Origin: Pirellula sp.
Lineage (GTDB): Bacteria; Planctomycetota; Planctomycetia; Pirellulales; Lacipirellulaceae
NCBI GenBank assembly: GCA_013822725.1
Contig: PNKX01000024.1
Span: 1 to 64,000 of the forward strand
DNA length: 64,000 nt
Direction of reading: 5' to 3'
Part shown: positions 45,841 through 53,081 of the stretch, piece after piece
Numbering within the stretch: the first letter of the stretch is position 1
Layout of the letters: every line of letters begins with the position of its first letter
The notes under the pieces: generated by a model
What the model was told of the DNA's origin: nothing
Seen by the model: the letters and a program-made list of their open reading frames with translations, nothing else
The model's database searches: none
Translations under genes and position numbers: made by a program

Positions 45841-46671
45841 CTACACACTCAGTCGCCGACGTCGCACCACGAATATTCCAAGGGCGGCGGAACCAGCCAA
45901 AGCGAGCGTGGCCGGTTCCGGAATCGCCTGAGCCACCGGGTTGCCGACGACGTAACCGGGGGCGCCAGATTGATAGTTGGCCAGCGTGTCGCCGAAGATC
46001 CAGTTGAAGCCCAACGCGACGTTTGTGCCGAGCTCATCCGGGGCACCCGAGCCGACGGCGTTGGCGCCGTTGGTGATGTAGGCGGCGTCAGGAGCTTCGA
46101 TCACCAAGCTGGCGACGTCGCTGAACGTCAGGGGCGTGTTGCCGAACAAGTTGTGGACCCAAGTGGTCGTCGAGCCGTAGCCGCCATTCGGCGTCTCATA
46201 CACCTGCACCGGCTCGTTGGCGATGTCGGCGAAGCTCAGGCTGTAGCTCTTGCTGCCGTCGCCGTTGTCGACGAACAGCGGTTGGAACGAGGGATTCGAC
46301 GGCTCGTTCGCCAGCACGGCGTACTTGCCCAAGCCATCGGTTACCCAGATGTTGAAGTAAGGAGCCACGGCCGGACCCGAGCCCGCGGTGAAGCGAGCCG
46401 TGTCGTCGTAACGGGTGATGCCGACGTTCGTGATCTGGCCCATCTGATAGCCGCTGATGTCATCGGTACCCCAGCCAGCCTTCTGGCCCCCTTCGGCAAT
46501 GATGAATTCCAAAGCGCCTGGCACGATGCCGTTCGGCTGAATAACCGGCGAGTTCCCGCCGCCGCTATTGCGGATGATAAAGTCGTCGAACGCGGCTTGA
46601 GCCGTAGCCGAGCAGGCGACGACGGCGGCCAGGGCCGTCAGACAGGTCAAATGAAACTTGCGTGCGGACAT
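45841..46671 (-). CDS. Exported PEP-CTERM protein, array member 2
   Basis: The 276-residue protein has signal peptide MSARKFHLTCLTALAAVVACSATAQA. The mature domain begins AFDDFIIRNSGGGNSPV and contains WVTDGLGKYAVLANEPSNPSF and FGNTPLTFSDVASLVIEAP. It ends IPEPATLALAGSAALGIFVVRRRRLSV, a PEP-CTERM tail with Ile in place of the more usual Val. The start context CAGGAGAAAGCTAATG and the upstream ATCGCACCACGACA block match those of array member 3. Probably an extracellular or surface protein of unknown ligand. Confidence 0.87.
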   Translation of the reverse strand: MSARKFHLTCLTALAAVVACSATAQAAFDDFIIRNSGGGNSPVIQPNGIVPGALEFIIAEGGQKAGWGTDDISGYQMGQITNVGITRYDDTARFTAGSGPAVAPYFNIWVTDGLGKYAVLANEPSNPSFQPLFVDNGDGSKSYSLSFADIANEPVQVYETPNGGYGSTTTWVHNLFGNTPLTFSDVASLVIEAPDAAYITNGANAVGSGAPDELGTNVALGFNWIFGDTLANYQSGAPGYVVGNPVAQAIPEPATLALAGSAALGIFVVRRRRLSV

Positions 46672-46788
46672 TAGCTTTCTCCTGAGTAAGGGCGACTCGC
46701 GTGTCGTGGTGCGATGCGAGTCGAGTTAAAAAGGGAGTGACTGAAACTGTGAGTTGCGAGTAAGAAATCAGAGGCGTTGGCGATCGTC

Positions 46789-46817
46789 CTCCCCGCCTGC
46801 ACGCGGCAGGCGGGGAG
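46789..46817. other. Hairpin between PEP-CTERM array genes 1 and 2
   Basis: CTCCCCGCCTGC and GCAGGCGGGGAG are perfect 12-bp arms around a 5-base loop, in the 167-base gap. Confidence 0.7.
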
Positions 46818-46838
46818 AGCGAATCGACAGGAGTTCCA

Positions 46839-47699
46839 CTAAGCCTTCCGAGTCCGACGACGCACGGCCAAGCCGGCGATCGCGGCGACTCCCGCCATGG
46901 TCAGACTGGCCGGCTCAGGAATCGCTTGGAAGTCCCACGTCTGACTGGGGCCGCCGATGACGGCGTACGAGATGTTGTCGAAGTAGCTGACTTCGCCTGC
47001 GTTGAACGTCCCCTCGCCGATGCCGATCGCCGTGACGCGGGCCGTGGCGAAATCGGTCGGATCGCTCAACTGGAAAGTGCTGACCCATTCGGTGAGCGAG
47101 CGAAGTGGCGGACCGCCGGCGCCCGAGCTGACCCCAAAGCCGCCGTTCCACCACCAACCTCCGCCGTTGTCGTTGCCGCCGCCGTCAGTCGCAGCGATCG
47201 AAACGTTCTGCCAAGCGTCGGGCGTCGGCGCCGCTCCTTGCCAATAGGGCTCGTAGATCAACGTGCCGAAGTTGTCCCCAGTGCCGCCGGCGGCGAAGAC
47301 CTGCAGCTTCAGAGCCGGGGCGGCCGAAACGTTCAGCGGATTGGTCGACTTGTAGTAGCTGTAGCCGAGCGAGACGTTGTTCAAGAACGCTGCCGCGTCG
47401 CCGAAGTCGTTGTAGGTGTAGGCCTGACCGCGAGCGTTGTTATCGTTCGGGGTCGTGATCTTGCCGGCGCCGGTCGGCAGCGGCTGAGCCGTCTCAAGAT
47501 TGCCGCCGACGCCCGTGAGGTCGACGATGCCGATCGTGCCGCCCCCTTGAACGTCCGTCTCATACCAAGGCCCGACGACGGGCGAGCCGGTTTGGGGAAG
47601 AATCTGCGTGACGGTCGTGGCCGCATCGCTGCGGCTGGCGACCAGCGCGCACGCCGCGCCCAGTAGGGCGGCCGTGAGCTTGAAGCGAAGAATGGACAT
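46839..47699 (-). CDS. Exported PEP-CTERM protein, array member 1
   Basis: The 286-residue protein starts MSILRFKLTAALLGAACALVASRSDA (signal peptide). The mature part has ILPQTGSPVVGPWYETDVQGGG, FGTLIYEPYWQGAAPTPDAW, a Gly/Trp-rich NGGGWWWNGGFG and IGIGEGTFNAGEVSYFDNIS. It ends IPEPASLTMAGVAAIAGLAV then RRRTRKA. The ATG at 47699 has GGAGATAAGCTAATG. The open frame upstream is not used. It is the promoter-proximal array gene, 269 bases downstream of the pseudo-receiver gene, and could be co-transcribed with it from the sigma-54-type promoter. Confidence 0.88.
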   Translation of the reverse strand: MSILRFKLTAALLGAACALVASRSDAATTVTQILPQTGSPVVGPWYETDVQGGGTIGIVDLTGVGGNLETAQPLPTGAGKITTPNDNNARGQAYTYNDFGDAAAFLNNVSLGYSYYKSTNPLNVSAAPALKLQVFAAGGTGDNFGTLIYEPYWQGAAPTPDAWQNVSIAATDGGGNDNGGGWWWNGGFGVSSGAGGPPLRSLTEWVSTFQLSDPTDFATARVTAIGIGEGTFNAGEVSYFDNISYAVIGGPSQTWDFQAIPEPASLTMAGVAAIAGLAVRRRTRKA

Positions 47700-47967
47700 T
47701 AGCTTATCTCCTGGAAAGTGCTTTTGATCTGCGGCGCCGAGATGCGGCGCCTGACGAGAGCTTGCCACGGCTCTTGAATTGCCTCACGCGACCTGTCCGC
47801 TTCGTGGTGCGAAATGCGGTCGGTGCGTTTCACTGTTCACTTCGCCGCGGGCTGGCTAAGGCTCGCGACGGTCCGCCAGATGAATTGCTCCTAATAGGGT
47901 GAAAAACTTTTGGTGAGATGAAGCAACAGTCTGCACTCAATCGGGACTTGGGGAAAAAACGAACAAC

Positions 47968-48405
47968 CTACGCTTCGACGGTTCGCCAATTGGCTTGGAG
48001 AACAACAGGCGAATCAAACGTCGAAGCCAACGGGGAAAATCCAGTGACAGGGTCGCGCCGTCGCAGCGACGACGCGAATTCGACTAGCCAAAGCTCGTCC
48101 GGCGCCTCGTCCAGCACCACCGTGGCGCCGAGCGAACGGGCCAGAATCTCTTCCTCCTGCGTCACCTGGCTCGACGCCAGCATCCACCGCTGCTGCGGCC
48201 AGGCCGTCAACACGCGGTGCAGCGCTTCCCACACGTCCAAGTGCGGGTCGTCCAATCCCACGACCACCAGGTCGAAGCCAATCAGCCGCATCGTCGACAT
48301 CACTTCGCGAACCGTCGACGCCGTGTAGACGTCGATCGCCGACGATGACTTCGGCAAGCCGTCGATCCCGATGGCTAGGAGCGTGGGTTGAACGGGGGTG
48401 AACAT
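47968..48405 (-). CDS. Receiver-like protein lacking the phospho-acceptor Asp
   Basis: The 145-residue protein resembles a stand-alone response-regulator receiver: a TVREVMSTMRLIGFDLVVVG strand-helix unit, then LDDPHLDVWEALHRVL, a QRWMLASSQVTQEEE switch strand and GATVVLDEAP at the end. In receivers the strand-3 motif reads DLVLLDxxxP, with the Asp four residues before Pro. Here that position (about residue 50) is Gly, so phosphorylation is unlikely and this would be a pseudo-receiver that works by protein contact. A near-consensus sigma-54 promoter precedes the gene. Neighbours are a sigma-54 activator without its own receiver and a PEP-CTERM array. The assignment rests on the pattern, not a search. 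Confidence 0.6.
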   Translation of the reverse strand: MFTPVQPTLLAIGIDGLPKSSSAIDVYTASTVREVMSTMRLIGFDLVVVGLDDPHLDVWEALHRVLTAWPQQRWMLASSQVTQEEEILARSLGATVVLDEAPDELWLVEFASSLRRRDPVTGFSPLASTFDSPVVLQANWRTVEA

Positions 48406-48465
48406 GCAAAACGAACTCGGACAGGGAAACCGGAGGCGAGTTGCCTCATTTCAATGCGTTCCCTT

Positions 48466-48483
48466 AAAGCGAAGCGCGTGCCA
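48466..48483 (-). promoter_or_regulatory. Sigma-54 (-24/-12) promoter
   Basis: On the minus strand the sequence reads TGGCACGCGCTTCGCTTT. The -24 block TGGCACG is a perfect match and the -12 block TCGCT keeps the essential GC with one mismatch to TTGCW; spacing is correct. It would start transcription about 50 bases before the pseudo-receiver gene. The sigma-54 activator gene lies just upstream. Confidence 0.6.
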
Positions 48484-48551
48484 GTCGCGGCGCGAGAGCT
48501 CGTTAATCGCTAGAAGTGCCGTGAAAACAAGGGTTATCTCGGCGGAAAACG

Positions 48552-48590
48552 TTCACGAATCGCCTATGGCGTGAAATAGACCGATCGGTC
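48552..48590. promoter_or_regulatory. Candidate activator sites upstream of the sigma-54 promoter
   Basis: TTCACG-N12-CGTGAA (48552-48575) and the perfect palindrome GACCGATCGGTC (48579-48590) lie about 70-105 bases upstream of the -24 element, where enhancer sites for NtrC-type activators normally sit. Binding is inferred. Confidence 0.4.
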
Positions 48591-48834
48591 GTTTTAACCT
48601 GCTCTCCAGCTCGCCGAAGGAGGTCAACTGGCGGTCGTTACAAGCCTTACGACAATGAAGGTTGTTTTGAACGTCGCAGGTTAAAATAACCATTCGATCG
48701 CCGATCGCGTCCGCCGATGATGCCGAAACGCGACGCGCGTTGGGATCGCCGCCAATCGCACGAATGTAGGCAATGCGTAGAGAGCCCCAGCCGTCGTGGC
48801 TGGCCCGCCGCAGGGGGACGCCTCGCATCACACC

Positions 48835-48962
48835 CAAAGGGGCGATATCGCCATGGCAAAAGCGTTTCGCGCTCAGGCCTGAAAGGCCGCGCTATGAGAG
48901 CCCAGGGCGCAGCCCTGGGTTAAAATGCGATGATCATTTCCTAGCCCTGAAAGGGCGCGCTT
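48835..48962. repeat. Cluster of GGGCGATATCGCC / CCCTGAAAGGGCG hairpin elements
   Basis: GGGGCGATATCGCC, AGGCCTGAAAGGCC, CCCAGGGCGCAGCCCTGGG and CCCTGAAAGGG follow each other as small perfect hairpins, in the 3' gap of the sigma-54 activator gene. They resemble the CCCAGGGTTGATCGC elements at 15.9-16.2 kb. Confidence 0.75.
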
Positions 48963-48970
48963 GCAGTCGC

Positions 48971-49969
48971 CTACCCGCGAGTCGAGATATTCAGCCGCTC
49001 AATCCGCCGATTGAGTCGTTGAATGTTGATCCCCAACATCCGGCTCGCCTTGGCCTTGCAGTAGTCGGTCCGCCGCAGCGCCTCGGCGATCGTCCGCCGT
49101 TCGAGTTCGGTCAAACACAACTCTGGCGCCCCGATCAGCGCCGGACGCGACGATTGCAGTCGAATCGGCAAGTCCGCCAATTCGATCACGTCGCCCTGCG
49201 CCAGCACATGGGCCGATTCCATCGCGTTGGCCAACTCGCGGACGTTGCCCGGCCAGTTGTAGCGCTCCAGCGCCGCGGCCGCCTCGTCCGACAATCGCCG
49301 GACCGGCTCGTCGTAAAGATCCGCCTGCTTCTGCAGAAAGTGACTCGCGAGCGGCAAAATGTCTTCGGCCCGCTCCCGCAGCGGCGGCAGCGTCGTCACT
49401 ACCACGTTCAGCCGGAAGAAGAGATCCTGCCGAAAAGTTCCTTCGCGAACCATCGACGCCAAATCGCGATGCGTCGCGGCGACGATCCGGACGTCGACCT
49501 CATGAGCCCGCGTATCGCCCACCGGCGTCACGCAACGCTCCTGGATCACGCGCAGCAGCTTCGCCTGGAGCGGCAGCGTCAACTCGCCGACTTCGTCGAG
49601 AAAGAGCGTCCCGCCGTCAGCGGCCCGGACGAAGCCAAGCGACTCGCGCACGGCCCCCGTGAACGCCCCTTGGACGTGGCCGAACATTTGGCTCTCGAAC
49701 AGCGTGTCCGAGAGGGCGGAGCAGTCGACCGGAATCAGCGGCGCGTCGCACCGATCGGATTGGGCGTGGATATACCGGGCGACCATTTCTTTGCCGGCGC
49801 CCGTTTCGCCCAAGATCATGACGGTGCATTGGCGCGGCGCCACGGTCGAGGCGACGGATTTGATCGAGTCCATGGCGGCCGAGCGGCCGACCAGTGAAAT
49901 GTGGCGCGCAAACGAGCGCCGAGCGGAGGGCGCGCGCAGCATGGCGCTCCCCGAGGATGTCCCGTTCAT
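48971..49969 (-). CDS. Sigma-54-dependent transcriptional activator (AAA+ and Fis-type HTH, no receiver)
   Basis: The 332-residue protein is an enhancer-binding activator. An AAA+ domain has Walker A ILGETGAGKEMV (residues 52-63), the GAFTGA loop that contacts sigma-54 (101-106), Walker B GTLFLDEVGEL, FRQDLFFRLNVVVTTLPPLRER and NWPGNVREL. A Fis-type helix-turn-helix sits at the C-terminus (LRRTDYCKAKASRMLGINIQ). The N-terminus is only about 25 residues, so there is no receiver, GAF or PAS domain. Activity must be set by another protein, possibly the adjacent pseudo-receiver. It is reminiscent of PrsR-type regulators known to control PEP-CTERM/exopolysaccharide genes. The ATG at 49969 has the CTAATG context also seen at the PEP-CTERM genes. 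Confidence 0.92.
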   Translation of the reverse strand: MNGTSSGSAMLRAPSARRSFARHISLVGRSAAMDSIKSVASTVAPRQCTVMILGETGAGKEMVARYIHAQSDRCDAPLIPVDCSALSDTLFESQMFGHVQGAFTGAVRESLGFVRAADGGTLFLDEVGELTLPLQAKLLRVIQERCVTPVGDTRAHEVDVRIVAATHRDLASMVREGTFRQDLFFRLNVVVTTLPPLRERAEDILPLASHFLQKQADLYDEPVRRLSDEAAAALERYNWPGNVRELANAMESAHVLAQGDVIELADLPIRLQSSRPALIGAPELCLTELERRTIAEALRRTDYCKAKASRMLGINIQRLNRRIERLNISTRG

Positions 49970-50525
49970 TAGGCGTGATGTCTCTTCTTAGGTGGGAGTT
50001 GCTCGTTCGCCGTTCCAAACGAACTAGCAAAGATGACTCTAGACTGGCTATTCCGCTCACCAGAAGCAGTCATCGGCGGCGTGGGAGCCCAACAATCGGC
50101 TAGCCCATCACCGGACGTTAAGAGCCCTTCGCGATGCGATCGGTAAATCGTTCAGAAGACGTAAGTTGCTCTCCTGAAGCAACTTTCAGCCTCGAAACTC
50201 TTACCGCCCGGTCACCTTGCCACCATGGTTGGCGGCCTTCGCAACTCTTTTCGTGTCAACTCGATTCACTGTTCTGGTGAAAGATCGGGTGTGGATAACC
50301 ACGCCCGGCTCAATTTTCAAAATAATCAACGCCAAGACGCAATCAAGCTCTTGGTATGCGCATTTCATGCTCATGGAGTCTGGTTTTCAGGCAAATTGAT
50401 AAATAACGCCTGCTTTTTGACGATATTTGCGTCTAGAGAGAATTTTCGCCCCTAGATGCTTTTTGCCTCGGGGAGCGGCCCAGTTATTGATTAGGCGGAG
50501 TTCCCTCTCGGCATCCAACCCAAAA
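49970..50525. other. Gene-free stretch between activator and transporter
   Basis: About 550 bases with only short, unsupported open frames. A small GTTGCTCTCCTGAAGCAAC hairpin lies near 50166. It holds the promoter side of the sigma-54 activator gene and the 3' end of the transporter gene. Base composition turns AT-rich at 50250-50450. Confidence 0.5.
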
Positions 50526-52802
50526 TCACCCATTCAGCTGCGAGCCCCGTCCCGCTGCACTGCCAATCTCGCTCCGCTCCTCGCCGTCAACCAGCCGAAT
50601 CAGCACCGGCAACACCAGCAGGTTCCCGATCAGCCCGCCGATCATCGAGAGGCTCACCAGCACCCCAAAATAGATCGTCGGCACAAAGTCGCTGACGCAC
50701 AGCGTGGCAAAGCCCACCGTAAGGGCGAGCGTCGAGTAAACCGCCGCCCGGCCGACCGAATTCTGCGACTTCGCCAGTGCGACGTCGCACGGCAAGCCTT
50801 CCCGCCGCAGACGCTGATAGAACATCGTGTAGTGAATCGAACTATCGACCGACAAGCCAATCGACACCGCAGCGATCATCGCGGCGCCCATGTTCACTTT
50901 CACGCCCAGCAGCCCCATCACGCCGAACAGAATCAGCGACGGGAAAATGTTGGGGAACATCGTCACCGCCGTCAGCTTCAAATCGCGAATCGCGACAATC
51001 ATCATCGCCAGCACGACGACGGTCGCCACTAGAAACGCCTTCCACTGGTCGGCCAGCACGCTTTCGATCAGCCGCGTCAGCAGGACGTAGTATCCCGTCA
51101 CCTCGGCGTCGGGGAATCTCTCTTGCGCGGTCGAACGAACTTGATCGATCATCGCCGCCTTCTCGTCGGCGCCCAACTGCTCTGGCGCTCGCAGCAACAC
51201 ATGTTGCCACCAGCGTCCATCCTCGGGGTCGTCTTGGTAGAGCGTGTCGACGAACAGCCGCATCGATTCCTGCGACCGCATCATGCTCATCGGTAAGGCA
51301 AGCATTCGTCCGCTCGCCGCGGCCAACATGCTTTCGTTGCCGATGCCGGCGGCGAGGGAGTCGCCCAACGAGATGATCTTGGTCAGCTCCGGCGATTGTT
51401 CCTTGATCTGTCGTTGCAGCTTGAGAAACTCCAGGTAATGTCGCCCGCTCAGCGCTGGCGGTTGCGGCAATCGCTTCCCTCCCTCTTTCGTCACCGGAAT
51501 CATCAAGTCCCACACGCCCGCCCCGCCGAATTCCGTCTCAACGAACCCGTACGCCCGATTGATCTCGCTGTCGGCGCGGAAGTTCTTCGTAAAGTCGGTC
51601 TCGTGCTTCAATCGCGTCGAACCCCAGAACGAAACGGCAATGATCACTGCAGCGCCGGCCGCCAGCCAGCGAACATGCGTGGAGGACCAGGCGAGCAGCC
51701 AATTCAACCAGCGACCCAAAGCCAGGTCATCGCTTGGCGCCAACGGTTTCTGGCGGTAATCGCTCAGCCACACCAATCCAGGCGTCAGCAAAATGCACGA
51801 CGGCAGCACGAGCAGACTGCCGATGGCCATCATCAACCCGAAGTCATGCACCGGCCCGACCTTCGAGACCATCAGCGCCGCGAACCCGGCGGCATCGGTC
51901 AAGATCGCCACGGTCACCGGAACGGCGAGTTCTTCGATCGTATTGAACAGCGCCCGTCGCCGACCATGCCCCTCGCGGCGCTCGTCGAGGTAGTGAACCA
52001 GAATATGAACCACCGAGGCGACGCCGACCACGGTGACGATCGCCCCCAGCATCGAGCTCACCATGCTCAACTCCAGCCCGCTCAGCACCAGCACGGCGTC
52101 GGTCAGCGCGAGCGTCAACTGCACCACCGCGAGCGGCAGCAGCAGCCACACCGGGCTGCGGAAGCAGACCAAAATCGTCAGCATCACCAGCAGCGTGCAC
52201 CAAGTGTTTAGCCGTCGACCATCTTCTTCGAGCAAGTCGAACGCCTCCTCGATCAGTACGGGCTCGCCCACTAGCGCCCCCCGCGGCAATTCGCCCACGA
52301 CGGTTCGCATCCCGTGAAGCGTCGCGCGTCGCGTCGATTTCCCTTCGCCCGGCCGTTCAATCAGACAGATGACCCCCGCGGCGGTGAGTTCAGCATTGTG
52401 CGTGTATCCCGCAAAGACCTCGCGAAAGTTGGTTCCCAAGCCATCGGCGTCAAAACTCGTTCCTCCCGGCAAATCGTGCAGCGACACCGTCGCCGCCACA
52501 CCCGGGACCTGTTTCAGCCGCTCCTGCACCTCCTTCACCTGCGCGATCCCGGCGTCGGTCGCCAACTTGTCGTCGGCATACATCGCTAGGACGACTTCGT
52601 ACTCGCCGAAGGTCCGCTGCATCCGGTGGTACGGCACGAGGATCGGGTCGTCCGGAGCAAACATGCTCTCAATCGACCGGTCGAGTTGCAGTCCGTGCCC
52701 CGTGAAGGCGGCGGCGATCCCCAACACGGCGGCGAAGCCGAGCATCCAATATCGGTAGCGGATCATCCGCTTGATCCACCGGCGATAGGGGAGGCTTGTC
52801 AT
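50526..52802 (-). CDS. MMPL/RND-superfamily transporter
   Basis: The 758-residue protein has the duplicated RND layout. Helix 1 is at RYWMLGFAAVLGIAAAF and a large periplasmic loop follows (SIESMFAPDDPILVPYHRM). Helices 2-6 include LLVMLTILVCFRSPVWLLL and an SMLGAIVTVVGVASVVHILVHY core with a conserved His/Asp-type region. The second half repeats this with AFLVATVVVLAMMIVAI and GAAMIAAVSIGLSVDSSIHYTMFYQRL. It resembles HpnN/MmpL-type lipid exporters. It probably moves lipids, hopanoids or other hydrophobic compounds by proton motive force. The ATG at 52802 is clear. No membrane-fusion partner gene lies nearby. Confidence 0.9.
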   Translation of the reverse strand: MTSLPYRRWIKRMIRYRYWMLGFAAVLGIAAAFTGHGLQLDRSIESMFAPDDPILVPYHRMQRTFGEYEVVLAMYADDKLATDAGIAQVKEVQERLKQVPGVAATVSLHDLPGGTSFDADGLGTNFREVFAGYTHNAELTAAGVICLIERPGEGKSTRRATLHGMRTVVGELPRGALVGEPVLIEEAFDLLEEDGRRLNTWCTLLVMLTILVCFRSPVWLLLPLAVVQLTLALTDAVLVLSGLELSMVSSMLGAIVTVVGVASVVHILVHYLDERREGHGRRRALFNTIEELAVPVTVAILTDAAGFAALMVSKVGPVHDFGLMMAIGSLLVLPSCILLTPGLVWLSDYRQKPLAPSDDLALGRWLNWLLAWSSTHVRWLAAGAAVIIAVSFWGSTRLKHETDFTKNFRADSEINRAYGFVETEFGGAGVWDLMIPVTKEGGKRLPQPPALSGRHYLEFLKLQRQIKEQSPELTKIISLGDSLAAGIGNESMLAAASGRMLALPMSMMRSQESMRLFVDTLYQDDPEDGRWWQHVLLRAPEQLGADEKAAMIDQVRSTAQERFPDAEVTGYYVLLTRLIESVLADQWKAFLVATVVVLAMMIVAIRDLKLTAVTMFPNIFPSLILFGVMGLLGVKVNMGAAMIAAVSIGLSVDSSIHYTMFYQRLRREGLPCDVALAKSQNSVGRAAVYSTLALTVGFATLCVSDFVPTIYFGVLVSLSMIGGLIGNLLVLPVLIRLVDGEERSEIGSAAGRGSQLNG

Positions 52803-52835
52803 GTCACGTCCTAAAGTGTTGAGGGCTAATCGAAG

Positions 52836-52978
52836 AAAGACTGGACAGGATCACAGGATTCCATGGATTGACAGGATCGAACACGAAGGTGGGGCAAGCG
52901 GCTCCACTTTCTCTCATCTGCTATCCCAACATCCTGTCGATCCTAAACATCCTGTTATCCTGTCAAAAAACTCCTCGA
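52836..52978. repeat. Palindromic repeat with GACAGGATCACAGGATT module
   Basis: TGGACAGGATCACAGGATTCC and TTGACAGGATCG on the left are mirrored by ATCCTGTCGATCC and CATCCTGTTATCCTGTC on the right. It is the same module as in locus 5 near 8.3 kb. Confidence 0.88.
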
Positions 52979-53081
52979 CATCGCCATTCGCTCGCGAAAG
53001 TTCCCCGTCGGTAAGGCCGCGCAGCACGCAGTTATAAAGCGCCCGAAGAAACCAATTGCAACATACCGCCGCGAGCCGCCG

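Noticed and set aside
47757..47780. Second sigma-54 promoter (TGGCAAGCTCTCGTC) before PEP-CTERM array gene 1
   Set aside because: The -24 half is acceptable but no GC-containing -12 element lies at the correct spacing.
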